A stretch of DNA of 45,609 nucleotides from Chloroflexota bacterium. Lineage in GTDB: Bacteria; Chloroflexota; Anaerolineae; Anaerolineales; Villigracilaceae. Every line of letters begins with the position of its first letter. Positions within the stretch are counted from its first letter, which is position 1. A program made the translations under genes and the position numbers. The notes beneath the pieces were generated by a model, which had not been told where the DNA came from, searched no databases, and saw only the letters and a list, made by a program, of their open reading frames with translations. The DNA lies in contig JAKAKJ010000082.1 of the NCBI GenBank assembly GCA_021824575.1, positions 114,211-159,819 of the forward strand, given 5' to 3'. Of this stretch, positions 41,774 through 45,609 are shown piece after piece.

Positions 41774-41866
41774 TTGACATTCTCCTTTGATTGAGTTGAC
41801 TGCCCGAAATCGGACAATTCTATCTAAATTAACCCTGCTTCCGGGCAATGGATACGTGCTGCGTGG

Positions 41867-41928
41867 TACAATCAAAAAGACATTTTTCTGAGTCGCAGCC
41901 TGCCGCGACCGACTGCGGGAGGCTTTTT
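41867..41928 (+). promoter_or_regulatory. Minus-10 and terminator-type attenuator before the ABC exporter
   Basis: TACAAT at 41867-41872 predicts a start near 41879. A terminator, AGCCTGCCGC (41897-41906) / GCGGGAGGCT (41915-41924) with TTTTT, ends 7 nt before the ATG at 41936. GTCGC (41892-41896) / GCGAC (41905-41909) could form a competing hairpin that uses part of the terminator's left arm. Confidence 0.5.
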
Positions 41929-41935
41929 ACGCCCC

Positions 41936-43699
41936 ATGACGACCCTCACTGCCCCTGCCGAATTCACTCTTACCCGTAAATCCACCGAACGCACCAAAGG
42001 CCCAGCCCGCTGGATCTGGTCACACGCCATGCGTTACTGGCCGATCCTGCTGATACTGGTGATTGGTGCGATTGGCAATGCCGCGCTGGCCTCTGCCGTG
42101 CCAGTGCTGGTGGGCAACGCTTTCAATGACATGCTCAAGCCCAACCCGGTTTTAAGTATTTTGATACCGCTGGCGTTGATCCTCGGCGCTTCGCAGATCG
42201 TGCGCGGCGTCCTTCAATTTGGACGCAACTTCGGCGCGGAATTGATGGCCCAACGAATCGAACGCGATATCCGTGACGAGCTTTACGTTTCGTTGCTCGG
42301 CAAGAGCATGACATTTCACAATCTCCAGCCGGTTGGCGACACGATGGCACGCGCGACCAACGACGTGCGCGAAGTCAATTTCATGTTCAGCCCCGGTGCG
42401 AACCTCGTCATCGGTTCGGGATTGTTCATCATCATCCCGTTCTTTGTGATCCCGCAATACAGCCCCGCGCTATTGCTCACACCCGTTTTGTTTTGCATCG
42501 GCTATTTTATATCCCTTCGGTACTATCTCAAAGACATGTCTCCGGTCACGGACGATGTGCGCCAGACCTTCGGTGAGATGAACACGCATCTCTCCGAGAC
42601 GCTGGACGGCGTCGAGATCATGAAAGGCGCGGCGCAGGAAAGCGCCGAGACCGAAACCTTTGTCACCAACGCGCGGCGCGTGCGTGACGCTTTTGTCCAA
42701 CAAGGCGATATCGAAGCACGCTTCATCCCGAACCTGTTGATGGGTCTCGTTTATGCGACCGGACTTTTTCACGCGCTGATTCTGTTCCGCGCCGGGACGA
42801 TCAATATCGGCGATGTGGTTGCATACTTTGGTCTGCTCCGCATGTTGGAATTCCCAACCTATTCGTCGGCCATGGCATACACACAGATTTCGCTGGGGAT
42901 TTCCGGTGCGCGCCGCATTTTGGAATTAATCAACCTCGAAACGAATCTGGATCAAAACGCCTCGGGCCGGACTTCGACGATGCGCGGCGAAATTGAATTT
43001 CGCGGCGTCTCGTTTGCTTATCCCGATGGCGAGACCATTCTTCACGATATTTCTTTTCACGTCAAACCCGGACAGACCGTTGCCATCGTTGGGCAAACCG
43101 GCGCGGGCAAAACGTCGCTCGTCCGATTGATCAACCGTACCTACGACACCACACGCGGACAAGTGTTGGTGGACAGCGTGGATGTCCGCGATTGGAATCT
43201 TGCTTCGCTTCGTTCACAAATCTCGATGATTGAACAGGATATCTTTTTGTTCTCGCGTTCCATCAGCGATAACATCGCTTTTGGCAGGCCCGGCGCAACA
43301 CGCGAAGAAGTTTTATACGCGGCGGATGGCGCACAGGCACACGAGTTCATCGAAACGTTCGATCAGAGTTATGAAACCGTCATCGGTGAACGCGGCGTGA
43401 CTCTGTCCGGTGGTCAGCGTCAACGCTTGGCGCTGGCACGCGCCTTTTTAACGGATCCCCGCATCCTCATCCTGGACGATTCGACTTCTGCAATTGATTC
43501 CGCAACGGAAGATAAAATCCAGCGCGCAATTGCCAATGCTGCGAAGGGCCGTACAACGATCCTCATCACGCATCGCTTGTCGCAAATCCGCTGGGCTGAT
43601 CTCATCATTGTCCTGCGAAAAGGCAAAATTGCCGCCATGGGCACGCACGATGAATTGATGAAAACGTCAGAGGCGTACAGCCGTATATTTAGAGAATGA
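41936..43699 (+). CDS. ABC exporter half-transporter, degenerate-site subunit
   Basis: 587 residues: six-helix exporter membrane domain (about 30-320) then an ATPase domain. Walker A GQTGAGKTS (386-394), Q-loop EQD (433-435), signature LSGGQRQR (490-497). Walker B reads LILDDSTSAID, with Asp515 where the catalytic Glu is expected, so its own ATP site is degenerate. With the next gene it forms a heterodimeric exporter of the TM287/288 or BmrCD type, exporting drugs, lipids or peptides. The two genes lie 46 nt apart. Confidence 0.92.
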   Translation: MTTLTAPAEFTLTRKSTERTKGPARWIWSHAMRYWPILLILVIGAIGNAALASAVPVLVGNAFNDMLKPNPVLSILIPLALILGASQIVRGVLQFGRNFGAELMAQRIERDIRDELYVSLLGKSMTFHNLQPVGDTMARATNDVREVNFMFSPGANLVIGSGLFIIIPFFVIPQYSPALLLTPVLFCIGYFISLRYYLKDMSPVTDDVRQTFGEMNTHLSETLDGVEIMKGAAQESAETETFVTNARRVRDAFVQQGDIEARFIPNLLMGLVYATGLFHALILFRAGTINIGDVVAYFGLLRMLEFPTYSSAMAYTQISLGISGARRILELINLETNLDQNASGRTSTMRGEIEFRGVSFAYPDGETILHDISFHVKPGQTVAIVGQTGAGKTSLVRLINRTYDTTRGQVLVDSVDVRDWNLASLRSQISMIEQDIFLFSRSISDNIAFGRPGATREEVLYAADGAQAHEFIETFDQSYETVIGERGVTLSGGQRQRLALARAFLTDPRILILDDSTSAIDSATEDKIQRAIANAAKGRTTILITHRLSQIRWADLIIVLRKGKIAAMGTHDELMKTSEAYSRIFRE

Positions 43700-43705
43700 T
43701 TTGTG

Positions 43706-43735
43706 TGTGGGGGCGCAGCGACGCTGTGCCTCTGC
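43706..43735. repeat. Imperfect palindrome between the two exporter genes (family A-like)
   Basis: GTGGGGGCGCAGCG and CGCTGTGCCTCTGCC halves, a decayed version of the palindrome at 38291-38319. The GGAG used as ribosome site for the second gene directly follows it. Confidence 0.55.
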
Positions 43736-43745
43736 CGGAGATATC

Positions 43746-45560
43746 ATGAGTTTCTTTGCGGGTCTCAACGCTGAAAAATATGATCGTCAATATTCCGACC
43801 GCCAGTTGTTTGGCCGGATCATTGAATATTTCAAGCCGCAGAAAAAGCGGTTGGTTTGGGTTTCCATTCTGGTGGCTTTGATCGCCTTTATTGCTGCAGC
43901 CTTGCCTGTGATCGTAAGCCAAATTGTAAATTTGCTTAGTTCTGAACCGAGCTTGCAAGCGATTACGTTATCAGGACTTGCGTTGGCTGTTATCGGTGTC
44001 AGCACGTGGGCCTTGAACTGGGCGCGGCGCAGCCAGGTTGTGCGCGCCGTGGGCGATGTTGTTCTGGCTTTGCGGACGAATGCGTTCAACGCGGCTGCCG
44101 AACATGATCTGTCTTTCTACGATCAGTTTTCATCGGGACGAATCGTTTCGCGTATTACATCCGATACGAACGATTTCGGACAAATGATTATCATCGTCAC
44201 GGATGTGATTTCACAGCTGGTCGCCGCAGTCATCCTTGGCGTGGTGATGTTTCAAACGGAATGGCACATGGCTTTGCTCATGGTCGCTTTTGTGCCGATC
44301 ATGTTCATTGTGACATCCGCTTATCGAAGCCTGGCGCGGCGCGCCACGCGCAACGGGATGCGCGCCATGGCGGAAGTCAACCAGGCCATCAAGGAAACGG
44401 TCAGCGGCATTTCCATTGCAAAGAATTTCCGCCAGGAACAAAGCATCTTTGAATTATTTGACTCAGCGAATCAACAATCGTATCGAGTCAATGTGCAGCG
44501 CGGATTGGTATTATCGCTGGTCTTTCCAACGCTCAATGCCGTGAGCGGAATCTTCGTCGCGATTTTGGTCTATGCAGGCGGCATGGGAATCGTTCAAGGT
44601 GTTATCACAGCCGGCGCCTGGTATCTTTTCATTTTGAGCCTCGATAGCTTCGTCAACCCGATCTCGAATGTGTCCGCGTTCTGGACACAAATACAGCAAG
44701 GATTATCCGCTGCGGAACGCGTCTTTGCTTTGATTGATGCCGACCCGAACGTGGTCCAGACCGAAACGCGCGACGTTCCACGGTTGAAAGGTGAAGTCTG
44801 CTTCGAACATCTCAACTTTCGCTATACGGACAAAGAACCGATCTTAACGGACTTCAACCTTTGCATCCGGGCTGGAGAGAATCTCGCCCTCGTTGGACAC
44901 ACCGGCGCGGGCAAGACCTCGATTGCCAAGCTGATCGCGCGCTTTTATGAATTCCAGGAAGGCCGCCTGCTGATTGACGGCATGGACATCCGCACTTTCG
45001 ATTTGCAAAAATATCGAAGGCAATTGGGAATCGTTTCGCAAGTGCCATTTCTTTTTTCGGGAACCGTTGCCGATAACATTCGTTATGCGTTGCCGTCCGT
45101 AACCGAGACCGAAATTTTGAAGATGGCAGAGCGCATCGGGGACGGCGAATGGCTGGAGACTCTGCCGGATGGATTGAACACTGAAGTCGGCGAGCGCGGC
45201 AATCGCCTCTCGATGGGACAGCGCCAGCTCGTCGCGTTGATGCGCGTGCTTGTTCAGCGACCCGCCATTTTTATCCTGGATGAAGCAACGGCCAGCATTG
45301 ACCCGTTCACAGAATGGCAAATCCAGCAGGCGTTGAATCTGATTTTGGAAAATTCGACGAGTATTCTGATCGCGCACCGGCTCTCAACCGTCAAAGCTGC
45401 TGATAGAATTGTGGTGATGGAGAAAGGGCGTATCATTCAGGAGGGGAACCACGCGTCTCTGCTGCGGCAGGGAGGTCATTATGCCATGCTCTATAATACG
45501 TACTTCAGGCATCAAAGCCTGGCGTATGTGGAGCAGGCAAGGGAGTTGGTAGAAAAATGA
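43746..45560 (+). CDS. ABC exporter half-transporter, catalytic-site subunit
   Basis: 604 residues: six-helix membrane domain, then an ATPase domain with Walker A GHTGAGKTS, Walker B FILDEATASID (catalytic Glu present) and switch His in IAHRLS. The signature reads LSMGQRQ in place of LSGGQ. Thus one composite ATP site (Walker B of subunit one, signature of this subunit) is degenerate, the other complete, as in known heterodimeric exporters. The ATG at 43746 follows GGAG; the longer frame from 43701 runs through a repeat. Confidence 0.92.
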   Translation: MSFFAGLNAEKYDRQYSDRQLFGRIIEYFKPQKKRLVWVSILVALIAFIAAALPVIVSQIVNLLSSEPSLQAITLSGLALAVIGVSTWALNWARRSQVVRAVGDVVLALRTNAFNAAAEHDLSFYDQFSSGRIVSRITSDTNDFGQMIIIVTDVISQLVAAVILGVVMFQTEWHMALLMVAFVPIMFIVTSAYRSLARRATRNGMRAMAEVNQAIKETVSGISIAKNFRQEQSIFELFDSANQQSYRVNVQRGLVLSLVFPTLNAVSGIFVAILVYAGGMGIVQGVITAGAWYLFILSLDSFVNPISNVSAFWTQIQQGLSAAERVFALIDADPNVVQTETRDVPRLKGEVCFEHLNFRYTDKEPILTDFNLCIRAGENLALVGHTGAGKTSIAKLIARFYEFQEGRLLIDGMDIRTFDLQKYRRQLGIVSQVPFLFSGTVADNIRYALPSVTETEILKMAERIGDGEWLETLPDGLNTEVGERGNRLSMGQRQLVALMRVLVQRPAIFILDEATASIDPFTEWQIQQALNLILENSTSILIAHRLSTVKAADRIVVMEKGRIIQEGNHASLLRQGGHYAMLYNTYFRHQSLAYVEQARELVEK

Positions 45561-45609
45561 AACAGGGATTTTCCGTTGATTAACTTGATCGAACTGTTGC
45601 ACAGTTTTC
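45561..45609 (+). other. Window end, possible start of a terminator
   Basis: AACTGT-TGC-ACAGTT near 45594-45607 followed by TTC could be the exporter operon's terminator, cut by the window end. No gene is visible. Confidence 0.4.

Noticed and set aside
1-45609. CRISPR arrays, transposases, integrases, phage genes
   Set aside because: I saw no regularly spaced direct repeats and no recombinase, transposase or phage structural motifs in any frame; repeats present are short palindromes.

Overview
This is bacterial chromosomal DNA, most likely from the Chloroflexota, class Anaerolineae. That placement is inferred from gene content, not from a marker-gene comparison. The supporting content is: paired lipoproteins joining an NBR1-like Ig domain to a CAP domain, a T-box-controlled leuS, a YacL-type PIN-TRAM membrane protein, split YbhF-like ABC ATPases, a CrtB/CrtI-type pair, and many short palindromic intergenic repeats. 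Gene density is high, strands are mixed, and most convergent gene ends share a strong bidirectional hairpin terminator. No phage, plasmid, transposase or CRISPR array is visible.

Layout. 1-823 (+): end of an unidentified gene coupled by ATGA to a DNPH1-like nucleotide N-hydrolase, followed by a possible small RNA. 1033-3666 (-): a two-gene REC-GAF / pseudo-REC-PAS-histidine kinase operon. 3765-9320 (+): a glycosyltransferase, a degenerate DUF1156-like methyltransferase homologue, and two paralogous CAP lipoproteins. 9508-12045 (+): a squalene/phytoene synthase and a phytoene-desaturase-like oxidoreductase. 12125-13460: a small protein (-) and an aldo/keto reductase (+). 13547-16680 (-): leuS with an unusual basic N-terminal tail and a T-box leader. 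16923-17136 (-): tRNA-Ala(GGC) and tRNA-Ala(CGC). 17532-20952 (+): an eRF1-like small protein, adenosine deaminase, a beta-propeller lipoprotein and a DnaQ-WYL fusion. 21001-22446 (-): a diguanylate cyclase with duplicated sensor modules. 22539-27613 (-): a MarR-controlled ABC-2 efflux operon. 27788-29854: a TetR gene divergent from an F420/NADP-reductase-like gene and a LUD-domain gene. 29934-31310 (+): a PLP aminotransferase behind a leader peptide and attenuator. 31378-34670 (-): malic enzyme, a HAD hydrolase and MoaA. 34843-41566 (+): PIN-TRAM protein, CysRS, RlmB-type methyltransferase, GH1 glycosidase, GNAT and APH(6)-like kinase. 41615-41773 (-): a small membrane protein. 41936-45560 (+): the two halves of a heterodimeric ABC exporter.

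Regulation and structure. Many starts are decided by a Shine-Dalgarno sequence, but several genes (4793, 8259, 37543; near cases 3765, 36048) have a -10 hexamer placed so that the transcript would start at or within about 3 nt of the ATG, which suggests leaderless mRNAs. Three riboregulatory leaders are proposed: the leuS T-box, a leader-peptide attenuator before the aminotransferase, and a short attenuator before the ABC exporter. Two inverted-repeat operators sit at the marR and tetR promoters.

The most notable points are the DnaQ-WYL fusion lacking the usual DEDDh histidine, the pseudo-methyltransferase, the Lys/Ala-rich tail on LeuRS, and short palindromic elements that appear to be inserted in frame inside leuS and the APH-like gene.
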